Of a stretch of DNA of 64,000 nucleotides, positions 35,992 through 44,336 are shown in pieces (the first letter of the stretch is position 1; each line of letters opens with the position of its first letter). Position numbers and translations under genes: made by a program. Source of the DNA: Synechococcus sp. LA31 (lineage in GTDB: Bacteria > Cyanobacteriota > Cyanobacteriia > PCC-6307 > Cyanobiaceae); assembly GCF_018502385.1 (NCBI RefSeq), contig NZ_CP075523.1:1736001-1800000 (forward strand). The letters run 5' to 3'. The notes beneath the pieces are model-generated. The model searched no databases and was not told where the DNA came from. It saw only the letters and a list, made by a program, of their open reading frames with translations.

Positions 35992-36846
35992 TCAATTCAC
36001 GGGTGTCACGCTGGCCACCCGGCCGCCCTGGCGGTGAATCTGCTGCTGCGCTTCCAGCATCTTGTCGAAGGGGATAAAGCGCACCATGTTGCTGCGCTTG
36101 TGCAGACGGTAGTTGTTGAGGCCGGTGACCTCAACGCGATACACGCGTGCCTTCTGGCCGATTCCCTGGGCCATTGAGGTAATGGCGGTGCTCGCCACGC
36201 CCGCCGGCTGCACCGCGGAGCCACCGGCATTAGGGCTCACCACGGGCACAGCACGGTTCTGGTGCAGGGCGGGGCCCAGGCGGGAAGCGATGCCGGTGAT
36301 CTCGCCTTTCACCGAGGCAGCCGCACCACGGGTGAGCTGCATCAGCCAGGAAAACTGACGGCCCGCATGCCCCTTGGAGTAATCCCAACCATGCAGGAAG
36401 GGCACCTGCTCCTCACCGAAGCGATCCTGATACTCGGTGCTATCGAGATACGCATCAATCTCGGCGTCGTAGCCCTGCTCCTGCAGGATCGTGAAGTGAT
36501 GGAGCATCTCCTCACGGCCCTGGGGCGCGCGGCCGAGTAGATGCTTGAAATTCAGCTCAATGAAGTGATACGGATTGGTGTTGTCGAAGAATTTCGAGCG
36601 ATACAAACCGCTCTTCGCCACCGAACGCACGAATTCACGCACACTCAGATAGCCATTCCGAAACAATGATTCAGCCCCAGTGAGACGCTCGCTCTCCATG
36701 ACGTACTGATAGCCGAGCACCTGGCGATACACAGCACGGATCAGAATGGCCTTGTCTGCCTGGCTGGAGCCAGCCGACCAGTTCTCGTTGTTGCGGTCGT
36801 TCTCGAAACGTTCGATGCCCAGATAGGCGGCATTAACCAGGGTCAT
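35992..36846 (-). CDS. cpcC: Phycocyanin rod linker polypeptide (second CpcC)
   Basis: The 284-residue linker has an N-terminal pfam PBS-linker domain (MTLVNAAYLGIERFEN, QVLGYQYVMESERL, FIELNFKHLLGRAPQ). The C-terminal CpcD-like domain begins ARVYRVEVTGLNNYRLHKRS. It joins phycocyanin hexamers in rods. It is a diverged paralogue of the linker at 38719-39564 and sits between the two cpcBA units. It is flanked by its own terminator, so it is probably independently transcribed. Confidence 0.93.
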   Translation of the reverse strand: MTLVNAAYLGIERFENDRNNENWSAGSSQADKAILIRAVYRQVLGYQYVMESERLTGAESLFRNGYLSVREFVRSVAKSGLYRSKFFDNTNPYHFIELNFKHLLGRAPQGREEMLHHFTILQEQGYDAEIDAYLDSTEYQDRFGEEQVPFLHGWDYSKGHAGRQFSWLMQLTRGAAASVKGEITGIASRLGPALHQNRAVPVVSPNAGGSAVQPAGVASTAITSMAQGIGQKARVYRVEVTGLNNYRLHKRSNMVRFIPFDKMLEAQQQIHRQGGRVASVTPVN

Positions 36847-37029
36847 GGCAGGCGGATCAAAGGGAAAAGAGGGGGTGGAGCGACGGCCTAAAGCGGCAAC
36901 AAACGCAGCTGATGCCGACAGAAACTCCGCCTCAAAAATCCTATGGGCAATCAAGAATCGCCCCTGAGAGCCGCGCATGATTTCGTTACAGCTTCAGCAG
37001 ATCTACTGAGCCCGATAAGCGTGGCCAAC

Positions 37030-37055
37030 AAAAAAAGCCCCCCTTGCGGGGGGCT
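37030..37055 (-). terminator. Terminator after cpcA (copy nearest cpcD)
   Basis: It is identical to the terminator at 34518-34543: AGCCCCCC/GGGGGGCT stem then seven Ts on the minus strand. Confidence 0.85.
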
Positions 37056-37090
37056 CGTGGCAACTCGCAGTTGCGCTGTGAATCTGAAGA

Positions 37091-37579
37091 TCAGACCAGA
37101 GCGGCGATCGCGTAGTCGATGTAGTTGTTAGCGATCACGCCGGCGTCGCCGCTGATGCCGTGGTTGGCCTTGATGTAGTTCAGAGCTTCCACATACCAGG
37201 AGGGGGAGAGCTCGAATGCACGGTTGATCTCGTCGAGACCAGCAATCAGGTACTCGTCGATGGGGCCGGTGCCACCAGCAACCAGGCAGTAGGTCACCTG
37301 ACGCAGGTAGTAGCCGATGTCACGGGCGCACTTGGCCTTACCGCGAGCATCAGAGGCGTAGTTAGCGCCCTGCATCTGGGTGGTGTAGGGGAACTTGTTG
37401 TAAACGGCCTGGGCAGCGCCGTTCACCAGTTCGTCAGCCTTGGCGGTCAGAGCCTTGGCAGCAGCCAGAGCATTGGCAGCGCGCTCGAAACGGCCGAAAG
37501 CGGCGTTCAGCTCGGTGTTGCTCAGAAAGCGGCCCTGGGAATCAGCGGCGGCTACGGCTTCGGTGAGAGGGGTCTTCAT
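37091..37579 (-). CDS. cpcA: C-phycocyanin alpha subunit (copy 1)
   Basis: The 162-residue protein is identical to the copy at 34579-35067, with the same Cys-84 site. It is encoded 54 bp downstream of the matching cpcB and followed by the same terminator, so this unit is transcribed apart from cpcC2 downstream. Confidence 0.97.
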   Translation of the reverse strand: MKTPLTEAVAAADSQGRFLSNTELNAAFGRFERAANALAAAKALTAKADELVNGAAQAVYNKFPYTTQMQGANYASDARGKAKCARDIGYYLRQVTYCLVAGGTGPIDEYLIAGLDEINRAFELSPSWYVEALNYIKANHGISGDAGVIANNYIDYAIAALV

Positions 37580-37633
37580 TGTTCGAAGTGAAGAAGAAGG
37601 GTGGACCTAGAAATGACGCGGAGCAGCGTTGCC

Positions 37634-38152
37634 TCAGGCAACAGCAGCAGCAGCGCGATCGAAGTAGGTGCCGATCTCGCTCATCAGAGCGGAGCAGTCG
37701 CCGGGGGTGATGCCGTTGCGATCGTTGGCGATCGCGATGGCGGCGTCCTTCATCTTGCGCACGCCTTCTGCCACGGAAGCGCCAGGAACGCCCAGGGCCA
37801 GGTAGGTCTCACGCAGGCCGTTCAGGCAGCGATCTTCCAGCACAGACGCATCGCCGGTGAACACGGCGTAGGTCACGTAGCGCAGGATGATCTCCATGTC
37901 GCGCAGGCAGGCAGCCATGCGACGGTGGGTGTAAGCGTTACCGCCGGGGGCGATCAGCGCAGGCTGCTGGTCGAACAGCTCGCGGGCAGCGTTGGTGACA
38001 ATCTTGGAGGCGTTGGAGGTGATGCGGTTCACCGAATCCATACGCTTGTTGCTCTCGGCCACCATGGCGGAGAGAGCGTCGATTTGACCAGCGTTCAGGA
38101 ATTCGCCGCGGGCATCAGCCTGAGCAACAACCTTGGTGAAGGCGTCGAACAT
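37634..38152 (-). CDS. cpcB: C-phycocyanin beta subunit (copy 1)
   Basis: The 172-residue protein is identical to the copy at 35122-35640, with bilin sites Cys-82 and Cys-153. The upstream region beyond 38201 is unlike that of the other copy, so the two cpcB genes probably have different promoters. Confidence 0.97.
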   Translation of the reverse strand: MFDAFTKVVAQADARGEFLNAGQIDALSAMVAESNKRMDSVNRITSNASKIVTNAARELFDQQPALIAPGGNAYTHRRMAACLRDMEIILRYVTYAVFTGDASVLEDRCLNGLRETYLALGVPGASVAEGVRKMKDAAIAIANDRNGITPGDCSALMSEIGTYFDRAAAAVA

Positions 38153-38201
38153 TGATTAGCTCCTGTTCTCGACGTGAGTCGGGGAGAGGGGGATGAGGGG
38201 G

Positions 38202-38405
38202 GCCAAACCGAGGAGCTGGCCGAAACCGCCTCATCGCTTGGCCTGGCCATTGTTGGACAAGCTGATCGTCCCCATCAGCAGCACTTAACAAACGGTCATC
38301 TGCAGGGGTAAACCGGCTGCGCTGCAACGCTTCTCGAAGATGAGAAAGGCAACAACAGGTCGGTGCAGCCCGCTTGTGGGTAGCCGCCAGCACAGCGCTG
38401 GCATG
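38202..38405 (-). promoter_or_regulatory. Upstream region of the cpcD-proximal cpcBA copy
   Basis: This non-coding stretch lies between the cpcD terminator and cpcB. It probably holds the promoter of this cpcBA unit. No reliable promoter boxes or conserved riboswitch were recognised. Confidence 0.4.
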
Positions 38406-38429
38406 AAAAAGCCCCCTCAAGGAGGGGGC
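38406..38429 (-). terminator. Terminator after cpcD
   Basis: On the minus strand the stem GCCCCCT/AGGGGGC is followed by five Ts. A second perfect hairpin GCCCGCTTCAGCGGGC (38441-38456) lies between it and the cpcD stop. Confidence 0.85.
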
Positions 38430-38467
38430 GGCCGATCGAAGCCCGCTGAAGCGGGCTGTCCATCAGG

Positions 38468-38683
38468 TCATTCGGCGTCAATGCCGCCGCTCACGCTCAC
38501 AGCAGTGATTTTGCCGCCCATGCGCTGCACCAGACGCATGGTCTCATTCATGCGGGTGTAGGGCACGTTCATCACCACATCTGCGGTGCGGGAGTAGTCG
38601 TTGTTGGCCAAACCGGTAACGGTGAACGACACCTGGCGGTCATTGCTGAAGCTGGTGCCGCGGTTGCCTGCAGAAACCTTCAT
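38468..38683 (-). CDS. cpcD: Phycocyanin rod-capping linker CpcD
   Basis: The 71-residue protein is a single CpcD domain (QVSFTVTGLANNDYSRTADV, then NVPYTRMNETMRLVQRMGG). CpcD caps the distal end of phycocyanin rods. It is 35 bp downstream of cpcC1 and followed by two hairpins, which closes the cpcC-cpcD transcription unit. Confidence 0.93.
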   Translation of the reverse strand: MKVSAGNRGTSFSNDRQVSFTVTGLANNDYSRTADVVMNVPYTRMNETMRLVQRMGGKITAVSVSGGIDAE

Positions 38684-38718
38684 CGGAGCAACGGGGATAA
38701 CAGAAAGCGAAGGAATGG

Positions 38719-39564
38719 TCAGTTGACCGGTGTGATGCTGGCGATCCGGCCGCCTTCGCGCTGGATCTGCTGTTGATACTCGAGCAGCTTGTTGAAAGGG
38801 ATGAAGCGCACGCGATTGCTGCGCTTGTGCAGGCGGTAGTTGTTGAAGCCGGTGATCTCAACCCGGAAGGTGCGGCCCTCTTCGCCAGCGCCCACACCCT
38901 GACGGGTGACACCATCGGTGCCCACCTTGCGGAACACATTGCCTTTGGCATTGGGGCTCACCACCGGCAACGGCATCTCAGCGTGCACGGAGGGATTGAG
39001 ACGCGACTGGTTCTTGGTGATGTCGCCCTTCACCGAAGCGGCGGCACCGCGTGCCAGTTGCAGCATGTAGGAGAACTGCAGCCCCTGCTGACCGGCGGAG
39101 TAGTTCCAGCCGTGCAGATAGGGCACACCCTCCTCACCGAAGCGCTCCTGATACTCGGCGCTATCGAGATAGGAATCGATCTCGGCGTCGAAGCCTTTCT
39201 CCTGCAGGATCGTGAAGTGGTGCAGCATCTCCGCCTTGTTCTGGGGAGCTCGGCCGAGCAGGTGCTTGAAGTTGAGCTCGATAAAGCGGTAGGGGTTGGT
39301 GCTCTCGAAGAACTTCTTGCGATACAGGCCACTCTTGGCGACCTGACGCACGAACTCACGCACGCTCAGATAACCACGCTTAAACAGCGACTCAGGGCCT
39401 TCAAGACGCTCGCTGGCCATCACGTACTGATTGCCGAGCACCTGCTGATACACAGCACGGATGAGCGCCACTTTGTCGTCAGAAGAACCGGTCATCCAGT
39501 TCTCATTGACGCGGTTGTTGGCGTAACGCTCGATGCCCAGATAGGCAGCGTTGGCGAGGGTCAT
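38719..39564 (-). CDS. cpcC: Phycocyanin rod linker polypeptide (first CpcC)
   Basis: The 281-residue rod linker has an N-terminal PBS-linker domain (MTLANAAYLGIERYAN, RELNFKHLL-type motif as FIELNFKHLLGRAPQN) and a C-terminal CpcD-like domain (RTFRVEITGFNNYRLHKRS). It is about 65-70% similar by eye to the second CpcC at 35992-36846. The start ATG was set at the conserved N-terminus. Confidence 0.94.
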   Translation of the reverse strand: MTLANAAYLGIERYANNRVNENWMTGSSDDKVALIRAVYQQVLGNQYVMASERLEGPESLFKRGYLSVREFVRQVAKSGLYRKKFFESTNPYRFIELNFKHLLGRAPQNKAEMLHHFTILQEKGFDAEIDSYLDSAEYQERFGEEGVPYLHGWNYSAGQQGLQFSYMLQLARGAAASVKGDITKNQSRLNPSVHAEMPLPVVSPNAKGNVFRKVGTDGVTRQGVGAGEEGRTFRVEITGFNNYRLHKRSNRVRFIPFNKLLEYQQQIQREGGRIASITPVN

Positions 39565-39778
39565 GGGGCTACGGGAAGCGGGCTTGGACGGCTTGCTTGG
39601 GAGGGCGTGCCTGAAGAAAAGACGCACCGAACGGCTACCAGCGCAGTTGGTGCCAGAGCCGGATCCTATGGGGCCTGATTGGCATCCTCCAGCCCCTTTC
39701 AGAAACGTTACAAAAATAGGCCCTGGCGATCGCCCTCAGGGCCGATACCATCCGGCCAAACCCATCTCGGCCACAGGC

Positions 39779-40183
39779 ATGTCTGCCAGAGAAACCGCCC
39801 CCGCGGCAGCATTACAGCTTCGGCTCAGCGAGCAACTGCAGTCACTCAGCCTGGTGAGCGAAACCCTCACACTGCGCCTGCTGGAGCTGGAGGAGCGGCT
39901 CACGGGGTTGGAGAACCAATTGCAGACCCTGTCGCATAGTCAGAGCGAGAGCAACAGCATCGAATCGACCGAGATTCTGGCTGCCACGGAAGAGCGCATC
40001 GCCAGGCTGGAAGAACTGCTCGACGAGCAGATCCCTGTCTCCCATTCCGCCACTGTGCATCCGCTACGCCCGGGTATGGCTGAAGCCAGCGTTGAAACAA
40101 ACCAGTTCATCGACAGCGAGCCTGAGCTGAACCCCTTCCCGGAGGACGAGGAACAGCCCTTCATGGATGAACTGAGCGCCTGA
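39779..40183 (+). CDS. Conserved hypothetical coiled-coil protein in the phycobilisome locus
   Basis: This 134-residue protein lies on the strand opposite to the cpc genes, between cpcC and cpcG. Residues 10-90 form a likely coiled coil (LRLLELEERLTGLENQLQTL, ATEERIARLEELLDEQ). The C-terminus is acidic (LNPFPEDEEQPFMDELSA). No domain was recognised. Its conserved-looking composition and the clean frame suggest a real gene; a role in phycobilisome assembly is only positional speculation. Confidence 0.65.
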   Translation: MSARETAPAAALQLRLSEQLQSLSLVSETLTLRLLELEERLTGLENQLQTLSHSQSESNSIESTEILAATEERIARLEELLDEQIPVSHSATVHPLRPGMAEASVETNQFIDSEPELNPFPEDEEQPFMDELSA

Positions 40184-40186
40184 GGC

Positions 40187-40933
40187 TCAACCGGCGGAAC
40201 CGGTACCGAGCATGGCGCCGGCGGACGTGAGCAGCACCCGCAGCACCTCCAGGCTTCCGATCGCCGCCAAGGCCAGCCAGATGGTCTGCGCCAGCTTGGG
40301 AGGCTGCCCGCCCACCCAGGCGGGCGACATCTGAGCGCCGCTGAACTGGGCGCCACCGCCGGCGAAGGGATTGGCCGGAGCGCGGTGAGCGCTGACATCG
40401 CGCCAGTAGGCGCTGTAGCGCGGTGCCTTCTGATTGAAGGGGAGCTGGGGCTTCGCATGGCCGGCCAGCACGCGGGATCGCTGGTAAGGCACGGTTTCCA
40501 AACCGAAGGCCTCCATGTATTCCTGGGAGCTGAGCAGGGCATCAACGAACCCCTCCAATCCCTCGTTGGCGATCACGATCGACCAAGCGATGCGCTCCTG
40601 GTCGCCATTCACATCGCGACCCAACACCCGGCCCACGATCTGCTCCACCACTCGGTAGTTGCTATTGCAGCGATAAAAGCCCTCGCGGAACTTGCGCGAG
40701 AGCAACAGGCCGCGCACAAAATCACGGGTGGTGAGATCGCCGTTGCGGAATTGCATCTCCAGCATCGGTTCGCGATCCACCTTGAAGGCGTGGAAGAAGA
40801 TCTGGCGATAAGCACGCTCAATCTGCTCATCCACATCCACCTGGATGCGGGGCGCTTCATCGGTGCCGATGGAGAAGTTATTCACCCGGGCGTTCTGGGT
40901 GATCGGCTTGGTGGCCAACAAGGGCAGGGCCAT
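40187..40933 (-). CDS. cpcG: Phycobilisome linker CpcG, possibly membrane-anchored CpcL type
   Basis: The 248-residue linker starts MALPLLATKPITQNARV and has the rod-core PBS-linker domain (AYRQIFFHAFKVDREPMLE, TTRDFVRGLLLSRKFREGF, VPYQRSRVLAG). Unlike classical rod-core CpcG it ends in a hydrophobic stretch (LAQTIWLALAAIGSLEVLRV) that could be a membrane helix. This feature defines CpcL linkers, which hold core-less rods near photosystem I. It is therefore either CpcG or CpcL. Confidence 0.88.
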   Translation of the reverse strand: MALPLLATKPITQNARVNNFSIGTDEAPRIQVDVDEQIERAYRQIFFHAFKVDREPMLEMQFRNGDLTTRDFVRGLLLSRKFREGFYRCNSNYRVVEQIVGRVLGRDVNGDQERIAWSIVIANEGLEGFVDALLSSQEYMEAFGLETVPYQRSRVLAGHAKPQLPFNQKAPRYSAYWRDVSAHRAPANPFAGGGAQFSGAQMSPAWVGGQPPKLAQTIWLALAAIGSLEVLRVLLTSAGAMLGTGSAG

Positions 40934-41029
40934 GGCAATGGGAAAAACCGGGGGTGAAGCTATCGATGGCGCACCGCCAAACCCTCACACCCCCCGAAGC
41001 CTCAACACAGCTTTACCTCGCAGAACGAG

Positions 41030-41623
41030 TCACAGAGCCAACCATTGCTCCGGCAACTCGTGGCTGTAATCGTCGGTGCGCTCGAATTCAAACGGACCCG
41101 CCAGCGATCCCCAGAGCTGCTCGTGGGTGGCCGGATCGTGGCCGCGGTCGATGGTGCGCATGCCGCGGCCGCTGAGCTCAAAGCTGCTCACCAGATAGGA
41201 GAGCGCGCCCTTGCGCTCCACCATGCAGCGGCAGCCAGGCTCCACCTCACCGATGAAGCCATCGGCCGTTTCCCGCACCACATAGGCGCAACCCTCCAGT
41301 GGTTTGAGGTCGGCAGCGGTGATCAAGGCTCGTTTGGTGGCATCATCCACCGCGCCCCAGAAGCGCTGCTCATCGGCGATGACCTGATTGGTGATCCGCA
41401 GCTCAGACCCTTGCTGCTCAGCCCGAAGCACCCGCAGCCGGTAAGGCGCTGCGGGGTTGATCGCATATGACTGATCCAGCAACAGAGATCCCGGCGCCAG
41501 CTGAGGCAGCGGCCTCACTTTCACCAGGATGTGGGCGTAAAGGGGCGGATTCTCGAAAGCCTGCTGCTGATTGCTGAACCCAGCGCTGAGCTGGCGCAGC
41601 AGACGAGCGAGGGAGCTGGACAT
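41030..41623 (-). CDS. cpcT: CpcT/CpeT-family phycobilin lyase
   Basis: The 197-residue protein is a calycin-type CpcT/CpeT chromophore lyase: PPLYAHILVKVRPLPQL, SLLLDQSYAINPAAPYRLRV and the Cys-containing LEGCAYVV and PGCRCMVERKGALSYL are family-typical. CpcT attaches phycocyanobilin to Cys-153 of CpcB. It sits upstream of cpcG on the same strand, consistent with that role. Confidence 0.85.
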   Translation of the reverse strand: MSSSLARLLRQLSAGFSNQQQAFENPPLYAHILVKVRPLPQLAPGSLLLDQSYAINPAAPYRLRVLRAEQQGSELRITNQVIADEQRFWGAVDDATKRALITAADLKPLEGCAYVVRETADGFIGEVEPGCRCMVERKGALSYLVSSFELSGRGMRTIDRGHDPATHEQLWGSLAGPFEFERTDDYSHELPEQWLAL

Positions 41624-41664
41624 CGCTGAATGCAGGGAGTGGGCCGGATCCTATGGGGAAGTGC

Positions 41665-41901
41665 TCAGAGGTTCAGCAAGCGAATCCGAAAGTCAGCCAC
41701 CTGGTCAGCCATCGCGGGATCGCTGAGCATGAACGGATGATCGGCGCAGGCGGCCATGGCCTGCTGCTTCTTCTCGGCGATGCTGAGGGATTCGGCGCTT
41801 GGCCGGCGAATCAACTGCTTCCAGGCAGCGTCAAACACCATGGCGAAACTGTCGGGATTATTGAACAGTTGGCCCGGTTTATCCGGAATCGGAATGGGCA
41901 T
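41665..41901 (-). CDS. Small conserved hypothetical protein
   Basis: This 78-residue protein starts MPIPIPDKPGQLFNNPDSFA and ends VADFRIRLLNL. No motif was recognised. It lies 30 bp downstream of tRNA-Phe and 41 bp upstream of the cpcT-type gene, all on the minus strand. Confidence 0.6.
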   Translation of the reverse strand: MPIPIPDKPGQLFNNPDSFAMVFDAAWKQLIRRPSAESLSIAEKKQQAMAACADHPFMLSDPAMADQVADFRIRLLNL

Positions 41902-41931
41902 GAAAACAAGCGCGAACAAGCGCTCTTGAAA

Positions 41932-42004
41932 TGCCAGGACCCAGATTTGAACTGGGGACACGGCGATTTTCAATCGCCTGCTCTACCAACTGAGCTATCC
42001 CGGC
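41932..42004 (-). tRNA. tRNA-Phe (anticodon GAA)
   Basis: On the minus strand the cloverleaf is complete: acceptor GCCGGGA with TCCTGGC, anticodon stem GGCGA/TCGCC with loop TTGAAAA (anticodon GAA), and T-loop TTCAAAT. CCA is not encoded. It lies 30 bp from the comF remnant but is not the integration site of the neighbouring element. Confidence 0.95.
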
Positions 42005-42034
42005 CCGTCGCCTCAGCGACTTGCGGATCTTAGA

Positions 42035-42145
42035 TCACAGCGGGGAGGCAGCCGGGGTGCGGGCCAGGGCCAGCATCCCCTGCACCGCGTGGCCGGCCCT
42101 CTGCAGCGCCTCTGCAGCAGCGCAGGCTGTTGAGCCAGTGGTGAG
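42035..42145 (-). pseudogene. comF: comF, separated 3' part
   Basis: Reading leftwards from the 8-mer CTCACCAC, the frame encodes LTTGSTACAAAEALQRAGHA and continues VQGMLALARTP to a stop at 42035-42037. This is the C-terminal end of the ComF phosphoribosyltransferase domain. It has no start of its own and exactly continues the comF part at 60995-61540 when the intervening element is removed. Joined, the protein would be about 218 residues. Confidence 0.9.
42138..42145. repeat. Left attachment core (attL)
   Basis: GTGGTGAG is shared with the right border. Left of it is comF 3' sequence, right of it element sequence. The flanks agree partly beyond the core (TGTC two bases further on both sides). 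Confidence 0.85.
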
Positions 42146-42185
42146 GGTGTCATGATTCTGCCAGCAGGATCCACACAGGCAACCC

Positions 42186-43724
42186 TTGGCCCCCATTTCT
42201 GGCTCAGTGATCGGCTACGCCCGGCTCTCCACGGCCGATCAGGCCAAAGGGTTGACCCTTGAGCAGCAAGTGTCCCGACTGCGGGACGCCGGCGCCACCG
42301 AGGTGCTGATTGATCTGCTCTCCGGCACCACCACGGCCAGGCCCAAATACAGAGAGCTGCTGCGCCGCATCGGCGAGGGCACCGTCTCCAAACTGATCGC
42401 CACCCGCTGGGATCGGATCTGCCGCTCCGCCAGCGAAACCTGCCGCATGGTGGATCTGCTCTGCGCTGATGGTGCGCCGGAGCTCCTGCTGCTGGATGAC
42501 CCACAGGATCTCTCGAGCATCGGCGGCCGGGCCCAGCTGCGCATGCTCGGCGTGTTCGCCCAAATGGAAGCCGAGCGGATCCGTGAACGCAGCGCTGCCG
42601 GCAAGGCTCACCGCAAAGCAAAAGGCCTGAGCGATGTGGCGCCCTTTGGCATGGAGATCTGCGGCGGCATGCTCCGGCCCGATCGGCGGCCCTTCCTCTC
42701 TCTATTAACTACGAGGCAGGAGCTCACCCGGGCAGAGCTGTTGCTCGAGGCCTTCACCGTCTCCAGCCGTGAGGGCAGCATGCACGCCCCATGGCGCCAC
42801 CTCGGCGATACCTATGGGCTCTGGCTGGATAGAACCGGCATGCGCCGCCTGTTGCTCAACCCGGCCCTGCGCGGAGCCAAGGTGAGCAAGCGCGATAGAG
42901 CCAAAGCCACCTGGGCCGATGTAGTGGAGGGCGCCGGCGGTGATCCACTGATTGATCCAGAGGAACACCAGCGCTACGAGGCCTTTATCCGTGGGCAGAT
43001 GGCCCGGCGCACAGCCCCAGATAAACGCCAGCGGCATGTGCTGGCAGGAAAGGCTCTCTGTGCCCACTGCGGCACCCTGATGACGCGCGGCAGCGTTACG
43101 CGCAGCAAGTACAGCAGATGGTTTTGCCGCAAACCGGAGTGCGACTGGGCCATCCCTAAACAGCGGCGCAATGCCGTGATGGAGCCGGATCTACTAGCGG
43201 CGGTGCTGCTGGCAATGGCGGAGCAGGCGCCGGCCGTGGCGGCCGCCATGGAACGGCAGGCCATGCGGGCCGATCAAACCAGCGCCACCGCGCCGGAGGT
43301 GTTGAAGCTGCAGGCCAAACGGCAGCGGTATCTGGCCCTGCTCGCTGATGGTGATCCGGTGCAATCAGTGATCGAGACGCTGGATCAGCAGATTGCAGCG
43401 CTGCTGGCCGCGGGCCCGGCTGATGGCGGCGGCCACCTGTTGCAACTGCGGGAGAGCATGCTGCGGCGGGAGCGGATCACGCAGGCCCTGGCCGGCGGCC
43501 TTGTCCACTATCCAGACCCACCACGGGAGGTGGTGCTCCACCAGAGCTCAGAGGAGGAAGCGGTGGCGGCGGCGCTGGAGCAGAGCTGGCGGCAGCAGGC
43601 CAGCTGGGCCGCGGGCCAGGGCGAGAACGGCATCGGCCCGGGGATCTGGGATGAGATCCGCGAGCTGGTGCGTGTGGCCGTGGTGCGTGAGCGGCGGCTG
43701 GAGCGGCTCGAGCTCAATCTCTGA
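42186..43724 (+). CDS. Large serine recombinase (integrase)
   Basis: The 512-residue protein has an N-terminal resolvase domain with the nucleophile Ser in IGYARLSTADQ (about residue 15). It also has the catalytic Arg region ATRWDRICRS and the LGVFAQMEAERIRERSAAGK helix. A recombinase domain follows, then a zinc ribbon (LCAHCGTLM and FCRKPECDW), and a long helical C-terminus. These enzymes integrate unidirectionally at short attP/attB sites. A TTG start at 42186 is given; a GTG at 42207 is equally plausible. Its place next to attL is typical for an integrase. Confidence 0.93.
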   Translation: MAPISGSVIGYARLSTADQAKGLTLEQQVSRLRDAGATEVLIDLLSGTTTARPKYRELLRRIGEGTVSKLIATRWDRICRSASETCRMVDLLCADGAPELLLLDDPQDLSSIGGRAQLRMLGVFAQMEAERIRERSAAGKAHRKAKGLSDVAPFGMEICGGMLRPDRRPFLSLLTTRQELTRAELLLEAFTVSSREGSMHAPWRHLGDTYGLWLDRTGMRRLLLNPALRGAKVSKRDRAKATWADVVEGAGGDPLIDPEEHQRYEAFIRGQMARRTAPDKRQRHVLAGKALCAHCGTLMTRGSVTRSKYSRWFCRKPECDWAIPKQRRNAVMEPDLLAAVLLAMAEQAPAVAAAMERQAMRADQTSATAPEVLKLQAKRQRYLALLADGDPVQSVIETLDQQIAALLAAGPADGGGHLLQLRESMLRRERITQALAGGLVHYPDPPREVVLHQSSEEEAVAAALEQSWRQQASWAAGQGENGIGPGIWDEIRELVRVAVVRERRLERLELNL

Positions 43725-43982
43725 TCAGTTCCAGGAGCAGTCGATCTCCCTGCCGCGGCGCCAGCGGCAGAAATAGCCCTCGCCATACACATCCACCTCG
43801 GAAGTGCCGCCGAGATTTCCGCTGCACCGTGCGCCGGTGGCTTGCTGGCAACGGGCCAACATCTCCGTGTAGGCGGCTTCCTGCTCGGGGGTGCCAGCAA
43901 AGCCGCCGCTGGTGGAGCCGCAGCTGACCAGAAGGGGCAGAAGAGCCACAGCGGCGATGCCGCGCCACAGATCAGTGGACAT
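43725..43982 (-). CDS. Small putative lipoprotein
   Basis: The 85-residue protein has a signal sequence with lipobox LLVSC (Cys about residue 21) and a mature part with four further cysteines (ARCQQATGARCSG, YFCRWRRGREIDC). It ends one base from the recombinase stop (convergent). It is the last gene of the five-gene leftward operon that starts at 45903 and overlaps the preceding gene by 11 bp. Confidence 0.75.
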   Translation of the reverse strand: MSTDLWRGIAAVALLPLLVSCGSTSGGFAGTPEQEAAYTEMLARCQQATGARCSGNLGGTSEVDVYGEGYFCRWRRGREIDCSWN

Positions 43983-44148
43983 AGTGCAAGTCGTCTCGTT
44001 CGGGCTCACCAGAAGGCTCCGGCCCTTTGGGCAGCAACATCAACAACGCTGTAAGCACCAAGAGAAGAAAGGAAGAGCGCAAGAGCTCTCGGAGCAGGAT
44101 CTTGCCGATGTCCGGCGGCACAAAAGGGTGTTTTTTGCGGCGTGCCAT
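43972..44148 (-). CDS. Small membrane protein (one helix)
   Basis: This 58-residue protein has a basic start (MARRKKHPF), one hydrophobic segment (SSFLLLVLTALLMLLP) and a charged tail. The start overlaps the upstream stop (TGATG). No family was recognised. Confidence 0.65.
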   Translation of the reverse strand: MARRKKHPFVPPDIGKILLRELLRSSFLLLVLTALLMLLPKGPEPSGEPERDDLHYVH

Positions 44149-44336
44149 CAGCGCCACCTCGGGACAAAGGCGAACAGGGCCAGGACCGGCAGCGCCACCA
44201 GCGTCCATGGGGCCGCGTGCGACAGCAGATGCAGCCCGTAGAGCGACCACCAACTAACAGCGCAGGCCAGCACCACCTGGCTTGCCTTTCGCAGGATCGG
44301 AAACGCCCAATCCATAAACCGATCGAACCGCTCCAT
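44148..44336 (-). CDS. Small membrane protein (two helices)
   Basis: This 62-residue protein starts MERFDRFMDWAFPI and has two hydrophobic segments (ASQVVLACAVSWWSLYGL and WTLVALPVLALFAFV). Start and stop codons overlap with both neighbours, so it is translationally coupled in the operon. Its function is unknown. Confidence 0.65.
   Translation of the reverse strand: MERFDRFMDWAFPILRKASQVVLACAVSWWSLYGLHLLSHAAPWTLVALPVLALFAFVPRWR

Larger units (their letters stand above)
37026..38201. repeat. 1176-bp direct repeat, copy proximal to cpcD (cpcBA unit)
   Basis: This is the partner of 34514-35689, offset 2512 bp. The mismatches are one base just downstream of the cpcA stop, one in cpcA and three in cpcB, none changing a residue. 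The pattern suggests recent duplication or ongoing gene conversion. Confidence 0.95.

Noticed and set aside
41932-42004. tRNA-Phe as the integration site of the element
   Set aside because: The element lies on the 5' side of the tRNA and a comF remnant sits between them. No copy of the tRNA 3' end was seen near 61 kb, while the comF/GTGGTGAG junctions explain the insertion fully. The recombinase is also of the serine type.
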